From: an uncultured Desulfosarcina sp.
Lineage (GTDB): Bacteria > Desulfobacterota > Desulfobacteria > Desulfobacterales > Desulfosarcinaceae
Direction: 5' to 3'
DNA: 64,000 nucleotides
NCBI RefSeq assembly: GCF_963668215.1
Contig: NZ_OY764191.1
Location: 83,798-147,797 of the forward strand
Part shown: one piece after another, positions 53,016-61,942 of the stretch
How the letters are laid out: each line of letters begins with the position of its first letter
How positions within the stretch are numbered: position 1 is the stretch's first letter
Notes under the pieces: model-generated
Told to the model about the DNA's origin: nothing
Seen by the model: the letters and a program-made list of their open reading frames with translations, nothing else
Database searches by the model: none
Made by a program: the position numbers and the translations under genes

Positions 53016-54029
53016 ATGTATTATACAGGTATCGATCTGCATCGCAAAACTTCTTTTATCACGACGGTGGATCCTGATGGCCGGATCGTTAAGAAAGCCA
53101 ATCTTTGCAATGACGAACCAGCAATCCTGGAGTATTTTATAAACTTGGAAAACGACACCCGGGTGGTCATCGAATCCACCGCAAACTGGTATTGGCTTTA
53201 CGATCTGTTAACGCAGCATTCCATACCGGTCGTTGTTTCCAATCCGCTAAAAACAAAGGCGATTGCCTCGGCGAAAATTAAAAATGACAAACTCGATTCA
53301 CATATGTTGGCCCAATTGCTGAGGGCCGATCTGCTGGCTACTGTCCATGTCAGTAGCCAGCAGACCCGGCAACTCAAAGAACTGCTGCGGCATCGGCACA
53401 AGCTGGTCAGAGATACGGTGCGTCTTAAAAACCGCATTCATAACATCATGGCAAAGAACAATGTAAGCGTGCCGGCCAGCGACCTGTTCGGCAAGCACGG
53501 ACTGGCGTTCTTATCCGAAGTACAACTACCGCTTTATCAGCGGCGCCAGGTGGACACGTATCTACGCCTTTATCATCCGCTCAAAGAGCACGTAGATGCG
53601 TTGACCAAACAGATCAAGCAGAAAGCCAAGGTCGATCCGATGGCCCGATTGCTCATGACCATACCCGGAGTCGGAGCTATCACGGCCATGATCATCGTTG
53701 CCGAAATCGAAGATATCGGCCGGTTTAGATCCTATCGGCACCTGGCCTCCTATGCAGGGTTGGTACCCAGGCTGGATGCCAGCGCCGACAAACAGCGCAT
53801 GGGTCGAATTACCAAGCAGGGTTCGCCGTATCTTCGGACCGCTTTGGTTGAGGCTGCCCAGGCGGCATCGCGGACTAAAAGTCGACTGAATATATTTTTT
53901 CGTAAGCGGATCGTCCGTTCCGGATATCAGAAAGCCGTTGTGGCGACCGCGCATAAAATCATTCAGTACGCATACTATATTTTGAGAGATCAAACCCCGT
54001 ATCGGGAGAGCATCGACGCTTTGGCGTAA
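53016..54029 (+). CDS. IS110-family (IS1111 group) transposase
   Basis: 337 aa. DEDD domain opening MYYTGIDLHRKTSFITTVD, with Glu in VVIESTANWYW and Asp in KNDKLDSHMLAQLL. The C-terminal Tnp20 part is IPGVGAITAMIIVAEIEDIGRF and ASYAGLVPRLDASADKQ, then the Ser region ITKQGSPYLRTALVEAA. AAAGGAGG lies before the ATG. Full length; probably functional. Confidence 0.92.
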   Translation: MYYTGIDLHRKTSFITTVDPDGRIVKKANLCNDEPAILEYFINLENDTRVVIESTANWYWLYDLLTQHSIPVVVSNPLKTKAIASAKIKNDKLDSHMLAQLLRADLLATVHVSSQQTRQLKELLRHRHKLVRDTVRLKNRIHNIMAKNNVSVPASDLFGKHGLAFLSEVQLPLYQRRQVDTYLRLYHPLKEHVDALTKQIKQKAKVDPMARLLMTIPGVGAITAMIIVAEIEDIGRFRSYRHLASYAGLVPRLDASADKQRMGRITKQGSPYLRTALVEAAQAASRTKSRLNIFFRKRIVRSGYQKAVVATAHKIIQYAYYILRDQTPYRESIDALA

Positions 54030-54176
54030 CCCGTGTGAGAGCGTGGCCCACAATCAAGGTGAGGCCGTGAAGCTGATTGGGACGCCGACTATCGAATGCA
54101 TGATACTGTGACACCTTCGGGGTGAACACGAATAGGTGCTTGGCGATGCGCCCGATCAATGTTCTTTTTGCTTGAT
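54030..54176 (+). ncRNA. candidate bridge (guide) RNA region of the IS110 element
   Basis: Non-coding stretch between the transposase stop and the right inverted repeat. In the IS1111 group the guide RNA is encoded here. GAAGCTGAT at 54069-54077 is identical to GAAGCTGAT at 52924-52932, the bases that span the left junction of the element, as a guide segment should be. A small hairpin CACCTTCGGGGTG follows at 54112. Ends and folding were not computed. Confidence 0.4.
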
Positions 54177-54284
54177 GGTAGCTTTTTCATAGGCGCTCCC
54201 ACGACTCCACCACTTCCTTTCGGGTGTGCAGCCACAAGTGGTCTGAAAAGCTTCTTACGAGTCCATCAGCTTTGAGCTTTTTGG

Positions 54285-54420
54285 TCTGTGAACGGTGAAT
54301 TGAGCCGGTGCGCCACCCCCTGTTCACCGATCACGGATCACCACCCTTTCCGTTCACAGATCACTGTTCACCGTTCACTGTCCTTTCCGTTCACCGTTCA
54401 CTGGTCACTGTTCACTATTT
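54285..54420. repeat. 7-bp-period array, mostly one orientation
   Basis: A short left part (CTGTGAACGGTGAAT) and a long right part (54322-54417) with units TTCACCG, ATCACGG, GTTCACA, GATCACT, GTTCACC, GTTCACT in irregular order. It runs directly into the stop codon of the minus-strand SPFH gene at 54415-54417. Confidence 0.75.
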
Positions 54421-55437
54421 GTTCCCCAACGACTTAACCCCCATCGTATTAATCAACTGGTTAATATCGGTGGTCTTCAAATTCATGCCCCCTTCGGATA
54501 CGGGCAGCAGCATGATCTTCTTGTCCTGCATGGCCTCGGCGATGCGCAGCTTCACCAGGGCCTCGCCGCCGGAGCCGGCCAGGGCGTTGTTCATCTCCTG
54601 AATACCCTTGGCCTCGGCGATGCCCTCGGCCCGGATGGCCTCGGCCAGCAGCTTCTGCTTCTCGTAATAGACGTCGGCTTCGATCTTGGCCTTGCGGTAG
54701 ACGCCGTCGGCGTCGGCGATCATCTTGTTGACCTCGCCCTTGGCCTCCTCCAGCTTGCGCTTGTACTCTTCCAGCGCGGCGTGCTGGGCCGACTTGTTCT
54801 TCTGCACCTGCTGATCGGCCACCTTCTTGTCCTCGATGGCTTTCTGGTATTCCTTATTGAAACGATAGTCCTTGGTGAGCACTCTCTCCACCACGATGCC
54901 CATGGGACCGAGCATTTCCTGGAGCACGTCCTTGGCCCGCTGGGCCTGAAGCTCCCGCTTCTCGGCCACGTAGAACTCCTCGGTGGCCAGTTCTCCGAAA
55001 ATGTCCCGGGGCTTGCTGCGGGCGATGGTGCGCACGATCTTGTCCCGCAGGGTGCGGTTGTCCACGGCCACGTTCTGCAGGATGTAGGGCGCTTTCTGTG
55101 CATCGATGCGGTAGGCGATGATCACATCCAGGCTGATGTCGTTGCCGTCGATGGTCTTGAAGAGCAGGTCGTCCCGGGTGCGCCGGTCTCCGCGTCCGCG
55201 ATCGATCACCATCTCCAGGTTCTGCAGTTTGGTGTCGAAGGTATGCCAGTCGTTGATGAACGGCATGAAAATATAGGTGGAGCCGGGTGCGTAGGCCTTG
55301 TCCTCCACCCCTTTGCCGGTGAGGGCGAATTTGCGGGTGCGCACCCCCACTTCGGTTTCGCCGGTGGTATAGAAAACGCACCCGGTGGTGCTAAGGGCCA
55401 GCAAGGCCGCCAGTATGATCCAGGGCATCCGCTTCAT
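54415..55437 (-). CDS. SPFH/band-7 lipoprotein
   Basis: 340 aa. Signal peptide with lipobox LSTTGC (Cys20), then a band-7 domain (residues 25-190; FMPFINDWHTFDTKLQNLEM, DISLDVIIAYRID) and a long coiled coil (190-290) ending AKGIQEMNNALAG. It is the second gene of a two-gene SPFH operon and overlaps the first by 4 nt. Such proteins form membrane-associated oligomers of the HflK/C or prohibitin kind. A lipid anchor instead of a transmembrane helix is unusual. Confidence 0.75.
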   Translation of the reverse strand: MKRMPWIILAALLALSTTGCVFYTTGETEVGVRTRKFALTGKGVEDKAYAPGSTYIFMPFINDWHTFDTKLQNLEMVIDRGRGDRRTRDDLLFKTIDGNDISLDVIIAYRIDAQKAPYILQNVAVDNRTLRDKIVRTIARSKPRDIFGELATEEFYVAEKRELQAQRAKDVLQEMLGPMGIVVERVLTKDYRFNKEYQKAIEDKKVADQQVQKNKSAQHAALEEYKRKLEEAKGEVNKMIADADGVYRKAKIEADVYYEKQKLLAEAIRAEGIAEAKGIQEMNNALAGSGGEALVKLRIAEAMQDKKIMLLPVSEGGMNLKTTDINQLINTMGVKSLGNK

Positions 55438-56531
55438 TGGGCACCTCCTTTACGCACGTCGAAAAGCTTCAGGGCGTTGTCCAGGTCCAGGGGATTGACG
55501 CCGGCGCTGCCGTCGCTGGGCAGCACGATCAGATCCAGCCCCTTGTAGACATCGGCCATTTTCAAGCCCACCATTCTCTCGGAGCCCACGCCCTTGAGGG
55601 CATCGTTCTTCAGGCGAACCTTCTCCGCTTCGGCCAGCTTGACCAACAGGTCCGCTTCGGCCTTTTTGGCTCTCACATACAGGTCCTTTTCGGCAATCTT
55701 GCGGGTCACGTAGGCCCTGCCCTGCTCCATCTCCACATCCACGACCACGCGACCTTCCTGGACGATCTTCTTCAACTCGGCTTCCTCCCGGGCGGCCCGG
55801 GCCGCAGCCTGGTTGGTGAAGACCAGCTGGTCCTTGAGCTTCTTCTCTTCGATGTTCTTCTGGATCTCGGGGCTGTAGCGGAAGTAGCGCACCAGCACCT
55901 GCTCTACGTAGATGCCTTTGGGATTCAGTTCTTCGTTGAGCCGCTCCTTTGCCTCCTGGGCCTTCTTGACGCGCAAAAAACTGTTGTAGAAATCCTCGGT
56001 GGTGAGCTTGCCCAGGGTCTCCTTTAGGGCCGGTTCGGCCTTGGGAATGATGCCGTTTTCTTCGAACAGGGAACCGGGGCCGATTTTGGTGAAAACCAGG
56101 TACGGGTCTTTAATGCGGTAAAGAATGGAGACATCCACGTCCACGAAAAAGCCGTCGGAAGTCTGGATATGGGCCACCCGGTCCTTGCGGGCCTGGTCGG
56201 CGGCCGTATTCGGATAATCGGTCAATTCCAATACCTGTACGTCCCGTGGCAGCCGATGCATCTGCTGCATGCCGGGCACCACCAGGTTGAGGCCGGCCGT
56301 GTACACTTCCTGCTGGACGCCGCGGTTGATGCCCAGACGCACCACCTTGATGCCGAATTCATTGGGCTCCACATAGACAAACAGCAGATTGTAGGCAAAC
56401 ACAATCACGGCGGCAGCGATAATGAAATATTTGAGCTTGCCACCGCCGGGGATCCGGAATTTGGGAATCGAGATCCTTCTTTTTCTGACCTTCTTCATCG
56501 GTCGCGGTTCCTGCGGACTTTGTTCTTCCAT
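55434..56531 (-). CDS. SPFH/band-7 membrane protein
   Basis: 365 aa. A basic N-terminus (KKVRKRRISIPKF) and one helix (YFIIAAAVIVFAYNLLFVYV) precede the band-7 domain (VEPNEFGIKVVRLGIN, HIQTSDGFFVDVDVSILYRIKD) and a coiled coil rich in AEAEK. No protease gene is adjacent. Together with the following lipoprotein it probably builds a hetero-oligomeric membrane scaffold, as HflK and HflC do. Confidence 0.78.
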   Translation of the reverse strand: MEEQSPQEPRPMKKVRKRRISIPKFRIPGGGKLKYFIIAAAVIVFAYNLLFVYVEPNEFGIKVVRLGINRGVQQEVYTAGLNLVVPGMQQMHRLPRDVQVLELTDYPNTAADQARKDRVAHIQTSDGFFVDVDVSILYRIKDPYLVFTKIGPGSLFEENGIIPKAEPALKETLGKLTTEDFYNSFLRVKKAQEAKERLNEELNPKGIYVEQVLVRYFRYSPEIQKNIEEKKLKDQLVFTNQAAARAAREEAELKKIVQEGRVVVDVEMEQGRAYVTRKIAEKDLYVRAKKAEADLLVKLAEAEKVRLKNDALKGVGSERMVGLKMADVYKGLDLIVLPSDGSAGVNPLDLDNALKLFDVRKGGAQ

Positions 56532-56588
56532 GGGGTTTCTCCTTTTGTTGGAAGCTTCTCTATCTGTTAATGCGAATCTGTTGTTTTC

Positions 56589-58205
56589 TTAATAAGGTTT
56601 CAGTTTCCCACTTGTTTCTCTTCCCTGCGCATCCTCGAAAAAACCGCCTACCCATAAAAAGACGCCGAACAGGATGAGGGACAGCAAAAGCCACGAAAAC
56701 ACGCCCATGCCCGTCCACGCCATGAGAACATAGGTGAGGTAGAGCGCGGCCGCCGCACCGGGCCAGAAAAAGATGGACCCGCGCAAATCGGCGGGCAGCA
56801 GCCGTCCGAAAAGAAAAAAATGAATCAGCATGGCCACGGAGGTGGCCATGGCCGCGCCATCGATCCCGGCAAAAGGGATCAGGTTGATGTTGAGAACCAG
56901 GTTGACGGCAGCCACCGCCAGGTTCATCCGCTTCAGCCGCTCGCTCTTCTCAAGGGCCTCGAAAACCGGTTCCAGGGCCGTAACCGCCGAGAAAAAGACC
57001 AGCCCCGGCACCACCAGGGCGAAAACCGCAAAGGTCTCGGCGGCCTGCTGGCGGCCGTCGTAGACCAGTTCCAGCGCCTGCTGAAAATGACCCAGAACAA
57101 GGATGGCCAATACGCCATGAACGAAGAACATGCCGCGGGCGGTGCGGCCCACAAAAGGGACCAGATCGCCGTTCGACCCGGCCTGCACCCGCTGGTTGGC
57201 CCGTTTACGAAAAACCGAGCGCAGCCCTCCCGGAACCACCAGAAACAGCCGCGCCAGAATCAGGGCCCGGGCGTAAAGCCCCAGCTCCACGGGGTCGACA
57301 AACCACCCCAGTATCAGCATGTCCGCGTAAAACACCACGTCCAGCAGATTGTCGGTAAACAGAAAGGCCCTGCCGTTGTCCACCATCTGCCCGACCTGCT
57401 TCCACCCGGCCAGGACGCGGGTTATGCCCGGCAGGCGGACCGCCTTGCGTCCCATGCCCAGCATGACGATCTGGCTCAGCAGAAACGCACCGGCCAGCAG
57501 GGGCACCGGGACCTGAAAGCGGCAGAGCACCAGGGTGGCCGCCAGAAAAATCAGCCGCTGGCGGATTCTCAGGCCGGCGGCCGCAGCGTGCTGCCCGCTT
57601 CCATTGAGCATGGCCAGCTTCAGGGCATTGATATTCTGAAAAAAGATCGTGGGGCCCAGCAGCAGGATCAGGAAATTGTCCGCCGAGCCGGGACCGGGCC
57701 CGGCGAGCAGGAAGGCATAGAGCGTACACAGGACCACCGCAGTGCCTCCCAGGGTGAGCAGCGCTGCCAGGGCCTGGGCGCAGAGGGCATCGGCGGATTC
57801 TGAAGACCGGGCCAGGCGGTTTTCCACAAAAACGGGGATGCCGTAGCGCCCGAGATAACCGGCGATGGCCAGCAGGGAGAAAAACCAGGCGAAGATGCCC
57901 AGCCCGCCCGGGCCGTAGTGGCGATCCACCAGGATCATGGCGATCAGACCGGAAAGGACGGCTGCCAGGCGATCCAGAACCGGCAGGACCGTCTGACGGG
58001 AAAACAGATCCCCACCGGCGCCCTCTCGGGAAAGCAGGGCGTCCAGCCATGCCGCAATCCGTTCATGCCCGCCGGTCAGCCGCTCGAACGCCGCCTGCAG
58101 GTCCAAGCGGCGGGCCGGCAGGCCGCCGGATTTCGTCTCCGGAGATGCGTCCACCCAACCGGATTCGTCCTCCTGCTCCGGCTTATGTTCCTTGTCGTCA
58201 GACAT
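56589..58205 (-). CDS. polysaccharide/lipid flippase-like membrane protein (MOP superfamily)
   Basis: 538 aa. A hydrophilic N-terminus of about 75 residues precedes some 13-14 helices of the Wzx/MviN kind (VLDRLAAVLSGLIAMILVDRHYG; LGIFAWFFSLLAIAGYLGRYGIPVFVENRLA; LNINLIPFAGIDGAAMATSVAMLIHFFLF). It should move lipid-linked sugars across the inner membrane. No glycosyltransferases lie nearby. Its ATG lies inside the last codons of the cysteine desulfidase gene (8-nt overlap). Confidence 0.7.
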   Translation of the reverse strand: MSDDKEHKPEQEDESGWVDASPETKSGGLPARRLDLQAAFERLTGGHERIAAWLDALLSREGAGGDLFSRQTVLPVLDRLAAVLSGLIAMILVDRHYGPGGLGIFAWFFSLLAIAGYLGRYGIPVFVENRLARSSESADALCAQALAALLTLGGTAVVLCTLYAFLLAGPGPGSADNFLILLLGPTIFFQNINALKLAMLNGSGQHAAAAGLRIRQRLIFLAATLVLCRFQVPVPLLAGAFLLSQIVMLGMGRKAVRLPGITRVLAGWKQVGQMVDNGRAFLFTDNLLDVVFYADMLILGWFVDPVELGLYARALILARLFLVVPGGLRSVFRKRANQRVQAGSNGDLVPFVGRTARGMFFVHGVLAILVLGHFQQALELVYDGRQQAAETFAVFALVVPGLVFFSAVTALEPVFEALEKSERLKRMNLAVAAVNLVLNINLIPFAGIDGAAMATSVAMLIHFFLFGRLLPADLRGSIFFWPGAAAALYLTYVLMAWTGMGVFSWLLLSLILFGVFLWVGGFFEDAQGRETSGKLKPY

Positions 58206-59517
58206 TGGAGAACTGTTTCTCCAGCATGATGTTCAAAATGGTGCGATCGGTTTCGATCATTCCCTGGGTGGTGAGGGTGCCGATATTTTTCATGGTGTCT
58301 TCGGAAGAGCGCCCGATGATGCCGTCGGTGAAGCTGACATTGACCCCCTGAAGCGAGAACAGGGCCGCCTGTACGGCCGTTCCGGCGGCAGTGGCCAATT
58401 TCAAGGCGCAGCCTCCCTTGGCGCCGTCGCAGATCACGCCGGCCAGGTCTTCGGTAAGGTTCTTGATGGCGCCGGCAATGTGCTGTTTGGTGCCGCCCAT
58501 CAGGTAGGTAATGCCGGCCGTGGCGCCTGCTCCGGCGGCCACGCTGCACCCGCAGATGGCGGACAGCCGACCGGTGTACGCCTTGACGTAGGCGGTGATG
58601 ATATGGCTCAGGCCGATGGCCTCGATCACCAGGGCATGGTCCACGGAGAGAAATTCTTCGACGGCCACGATGGGCAAGATGGCGGTCAACCCGTGGTTGC
58701 CGGACCCGGCGCTGCTCATGGCCGGCAGTTTGACGCCGGACATACGGGCATCGGCAGCCGAGGAAGCCAGTATCCGGGCGGCGACGAGCATGTCCCGCTT
58801 GATCAGGCCCTGGCGAACCAGGCGCTCCATGGTGCGCCCGACGCCCAATCCCGGGCCGTGCTTGAGGCCGTAGTCTGCCAGCCGCAGGTTGACGTCGATG
58901 CCGGCCTGGAGAAATTTGCGGTCCTCGTCATCCAGGTCGTCCAGCAGTTGGATCAGTTGATCCAGGGTCAGGTCCTTGAGCCAGGCTTCCAGTTCGGCCA
59001 GCCGGCTGGTGCCGTTTTTCCCGGCGGCATGGGGCAGCAGGTCGCTTTTCTCAATCGCCTGGCCGTCAAGGACCAGGGATACGACGTTGTCGTGCAGGCC
59101 GGTAATCACCGATTCCGCGGTGTGACCGCCCCCGTTGATGACGGTCCGGATATACAGCCCCACCTGGTCCCGCAGCAGGTTTACCTTCACCCGCCCTGCC
59201 TTCACCATTTCGATGGCTGCGGTTACGGCGGCCTCATCCACGGAATCGAGCACTTCCAGCCTCAGCTTCGGATCGCCGCCCATGGCCCCTAAAGCCGAGG
59301 CCATGTCCAGCCCGCTGAGGCCGTCGGTCCCGGGTATGGATACTGCCAGCCCGTTTTTATAGATATTGGGGTCGACCCAGATCTCGATGGCGTCGATTCG
59401 CTTTTCCGGCAGCAGCGACACGGCCGCGGCGGAACCCAGGGCGATGGCCACCGGCTCGGTGCAGCCCAGGGCGGGAGCCACCTGTATCTTGAGAATATCC
59501 TTGACGCGAAACTCCAT
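58198..59517 (-). CDS. L-cysteine desulfidase (CyuA/YhaM family)
   Basis: 439 aa. Breaks L-cysteine down to pyruvate, ammonia and sulfide with a [4Fe-4S] cluster. Family motifs are clear: PALGCTEPVAIAL (Cys19), MSSAGSGNHGLTAILP, ICGCSVAAGAGATAGI and GVICDGAKGGCALKLAT, which supply the cluster cysteines. GAGGCGAGA precedes the ATG. Coupled by overlap to the flippase gene. Confidence 0.85.
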   Translation of the reverse strand: MEFRVKDILKIQVAPALGCTEPVAIALGSAAAVSLLPEKRIDAIEIWVDPNIYKNGLAVSIPGTDGLSGLDMASALGAMGGDPKLRLEVLDSVDEAAVTAAIEMVKAGRVKVNLLRDQVGLYIRTVINGGGHTAESVITGLHDNVVSLVLDGQAIEKSDLLPHAAGKNGTSRLAELEAWLKDLTLDQLIQLLDDLDDEDRKFLQAGIDVNLRLADYGLKHGPGLGVGRTMERLVRQGLIKRDMLVAARILASSAADARMSGVKLPAMSSAGSGNHGLTAILPIVAVEEFLSVDHALVIEAIGLSHIITAYVKAYTGRLSAICGCSVAAGAGATAGITYLMGGTKQHIAGAIKNLTEDLAGVICDGAKGGCALKLATAAGTAVQAALFSLQGVNVSFTDGIIGRSSEDTMKNIGTLTTQGMIETDRTILNIMLEKQFSNV

Positions 59518-60017
59518 TCTCGCCTCCTTGTCGGCTGCTGAAGATGGTGTCGATCGTTACAAAGTAGCATATTGTTTTTTTAGGTTTTGTACAACCGATT
59601 GGCACGGTGTAAGGGATATTCGCAACCTTTAAGGTACTTTTGTTACAATATGCAAAAAATTGAGTGACCCATCCCAAATAGTATGCTATTTGTTTTTGGA
59701 ATTTTAATTATTAATTCTGAATAGTTGCAGCAATTGTCAAAATCCATTATCACTTATGGTTTCTTGAGTATCGGCAATTCTTATCATTTTCTTTAGTAGT
59801 TTTTCTACGTAAATACAGCGTGTTAAATGATTTCATAGCTATTGTGACCCGGAAATTTTCGCTGTTTTCAGCACAATTTTGATAAAATTGTTTAATATCA
59901 ATGTGTTTTGGTCCATAGCAAAATTTTCAATCATAAAACTGCTTGCCTGAGGTATGAAAAAGCGGAACTCTGTATAATCTATAAGTTAGATATAATCAAA
60001 AAAGGGGGGAGGGGAAT
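59518..60017. other. AT-rich leader zone and left boundary of the cassette array
   Basis: No gene is seen in these 500 bp. Base composition drops to strongly AT-rich from about 59560. An extended -10 box TGTATAAT (59971-59978) lies directly before GTTAGAT (59985-59991), which fits the integron core GTTRRRY. No inverted partner box was found upstream of it, so it might be an attI-like or degenerate site. No integrase gene is present. Confidence 0.4.
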
Positions 60018-60494
60018 ATGATAGAAAATTTCGATCAGATAAAAGAGCAGCTGAAAGAATTAGCCGAAATAGTAAACTCATTTAAATCGGAACAAGTTCA
60101 ATTAAAAGTTGTTGAGTTGCTATTCGGGGATTTAAAAATCGACCCTGCTACAGGAAGATCTCAATCTCAATCTGAATCTTCAAAACCCCCTCAAAAAGAT
60201 AATATCGCCCCGAAAAAGAAGAAAAGGGCCGCATCGAAAACAAATTCTGCGAATAAACCAGCGGTGAAGACACAAGTAGGGAAAGGACCTGTTGCGACGA
60301 TTACCAAATTATACGAAGGCGACTTTTTTAACGAACCAAAGGCTCTAAAGGATATAATTGAACACTGCGAAATTAACTTAGCTCGCCGAATAAAGCAAAG
60401 TGATATCTCTGGAAAGCTGGCGAGAATGGTAAGAAATGGCGAACTCACGCGAGTGAAGAATTCCGATGGACAATATGAATACACCAAAGCATAA
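60018..60494 (+). CDS. unknown protein with C-terminal winged-helix-like region
   Basis: 158 aa. Residues 1-45 are predicted helical (IENFDQIKEQLKELAEIVNSF). A low-complexity Lys/Ser/Pro linker (55-95) follows, then residues 100-158 with ISGKLARMVRNGELTRVKN, which looks like the recognition helix and wing of a small DNA-binding domain. GGAGGGGAAT precedes the ATG. It overlaps the next gene by 29 bp. AT-rich codon use differs from the genome. No family recognised. Confidence 0.5.
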   Translation: MIENFDQIKEQLKELAEIVNSFKSEQVQLKVVELLFGDLKIDPATGRSQSQSESSKPPQKDNIAPKKKKRAASKTNSANKPAVKTQVGKGPVATITKLYEGDFFNEPKALKDIIEHCEINLARRIKQSDISGKLARMVRNGELTRVKNSDGQYEYTKA

Positions 60495-61260
60495 ATCAGT
60501 TCTAGAGCCGGCACTTTCGAATTTGCTTGATGATTTTAAAAACAAACTTATTCAATCTTATTTAGAGATTAAAAAAAGAAGCGCTCAAGAAAAGTATGAG
60601 TCAGCAGGTCTCAGTGCCGGAAAATATTGTGAAGTCGTAATAAGAATTCTGCAAAAAGAGGTGAAAGGCAGTTTTATTCCTTTTGGGCAACCGATTCCAA
60701 ATATGGCCACTGAATGCCACGGTATTGTTACAAGCCCAAAATCGAGCGCAGTTGAATCGGTCAGAACGATTATACCAAGAGCACTAATGTTTCTATATAC
60801 ACTAAGAAACAAGCGCGGAATTGGTCATGTCGGCGGCGATGTTGATGCTAACAGAATAGATTGCGTGGCTATTGTTAGGACCGCTGACTGGATTATGTGC
60901 GAACTTATCAGGGTATATCATGGACTGTCTCTCGAGGAAGCTCAAGATTTGGTAGATGGGATCTCATACAAATTTATACCAGATGTATGGGAAGTTGGTA
61001 GCAAGAAAAGAGTGTTGAAGCAAGGTTTGAATGCAAAGCAGAAAACACTACTATTACTATATTCCCAAACAGATTCATTGGTATTGACCGAGGACTTATT
61101 TGATTGGGTTGAGTACTATAGATTGGATGCGTTTAAGCAAAAAATTTTAAAACCACTACACAAAGATAAGCTTATTGAATTCGACAACACAAATGATGTT
61201 GTATATCTTTCACCCCTTGGTATTAAAAAGGTTGAAGACAATATACTTAAGAATATCTAA
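60466..61260 (+). CDS. HEPN-like protein with C-terminal winged helix
   Basis: 264 aa. The centre contains FLYTLRNKRGIGHVGGDVDANR, where RN-x5-H fits the R-x4-6-H motif of HEPN ribonuclease-type domains. This is followed by the helix AIVRTADWIMCELIRVYHGLS. The last 80 residues (TEDLFDWVEYYRLDAFKQKI, IEFDNTNDVVYLSPLGIKK) resemble a winged helix. The start overlaps the preceding frame, so the two proteins are made together. Its TAA stop forms part of the attC-like left box. Toxin or phage-defence function is a hypothesis only. Confidence 0.45.
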   Translation: MDNMNTPKHKSVLEPALSNLLDDFKNKLIQSYLEIKKRSAQEKYESAGLSAGKYCEVVIRILQKEVKGSFIPFGQPIPNMATECHGIVTSPKSSAVESVRTIIPRALMFLYTLRNKRGIGHVGGDVDANRIDCVAIVRTADWIMCELIRVYHGLSLEEAQDLVDGISYKFIPDVWEVGSKKRVLKQGLNAKQKTLLLLYSQTDSLVLTEDLFDWVEYYRLDAFKQKILKPLHKDKLIEFDNTNDVVYLSPLGIKKVEDNILKNI

Positions 61261-61327
61261 CATCAGCTTTGAGAAGGATACTCATTCCGCTACGCTTCAT
61301 TCGCCCCTCTCAAGCAGGACGTTAGTA
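61255..61327. other. attC-like recombination site 1
   Basis: Left box ATCTAAC (RYYYAAC) at 61255-61261 pairs with right box GTTAGTA at 61321-61327. Inside, GCTTTGAGAAGG pairs with CCCCTCTCAAGC with one unpaired base. Total 73 bp with a central loop of about 28 bp, the shape of an integron attC site. The stop codon of the upstream gene lies in the left box. Confidence 0.55.
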
Positions 61328-61942
61328 GCATAAAGACCAAAATGACTTTCATACTCAACATTCTACAAAAAGAAATGTCTATCATGGCCGCAGATGACAA
61401 GGCTTTTGCTGGCGGTTACAATATGGAATCACCTAAATCTAACGCAGTATATGATTTCAATAAAATCACTCTGCATGCTAATAAAAATCTGGCTCTTGGC
61501 ATGGCGGGTAATACACAAGATCATTATTACCATTCAACGCTATTTCCAAATACAAGCATCGATGAAGTGATTCTAAAAATACGAAAACACATGGAAAATT
61601 ATTTCCGTGTACATAACCGTCCCAGCCTCAGCAAATTAGAGTCGTTCGACGTAAACGATGGAATAGTCTCATTCTATGATAAAGACATGGAGTCATACTT
61701 TACTTATACATTCCTGTTCAGCCCTGTACACAATCAGAACCGACTGCATCGCGCAAAAGGAAATGTGCAAATATTCACATCTGGATCAGGCAGCAAAACG
61801 TATGAAGAACTTAAAATCAAAGCGGAAATTAAACCTTATATTGTTTCTTCAGCTGAAGAGATCACACTTGAATTTTGCATTCAATGGATTAAGGATGTAT
61901 TCCTAAAGGTCGGGGCGAATGATGTAACCTGTGGGTCTAATG

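Larger units (their letters stand above)
52935..54191. mobile_element. IS110/IS1111-type element inserted in a REP-like palindrome
   Basis: Inverted repeats TATGAAAAAGCTACC (52935-52949) and GGTAGCTTTTTCATA (54177-54191) bracket a complete transposase gene. The outer flanks are halves of one palindrome: CGTGGGAGCGGCG...CCGCGATT...AATCGCGGCTGGAAGC on the left (52875-52927) and GCGCTCCCACG on the right (54193-54203). IS1111-group elements carry such subterminal repeats and often enter specific palindromic sites. The exact edges, a few bases outside the repeats, are not determined. Confidence 0.75.
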
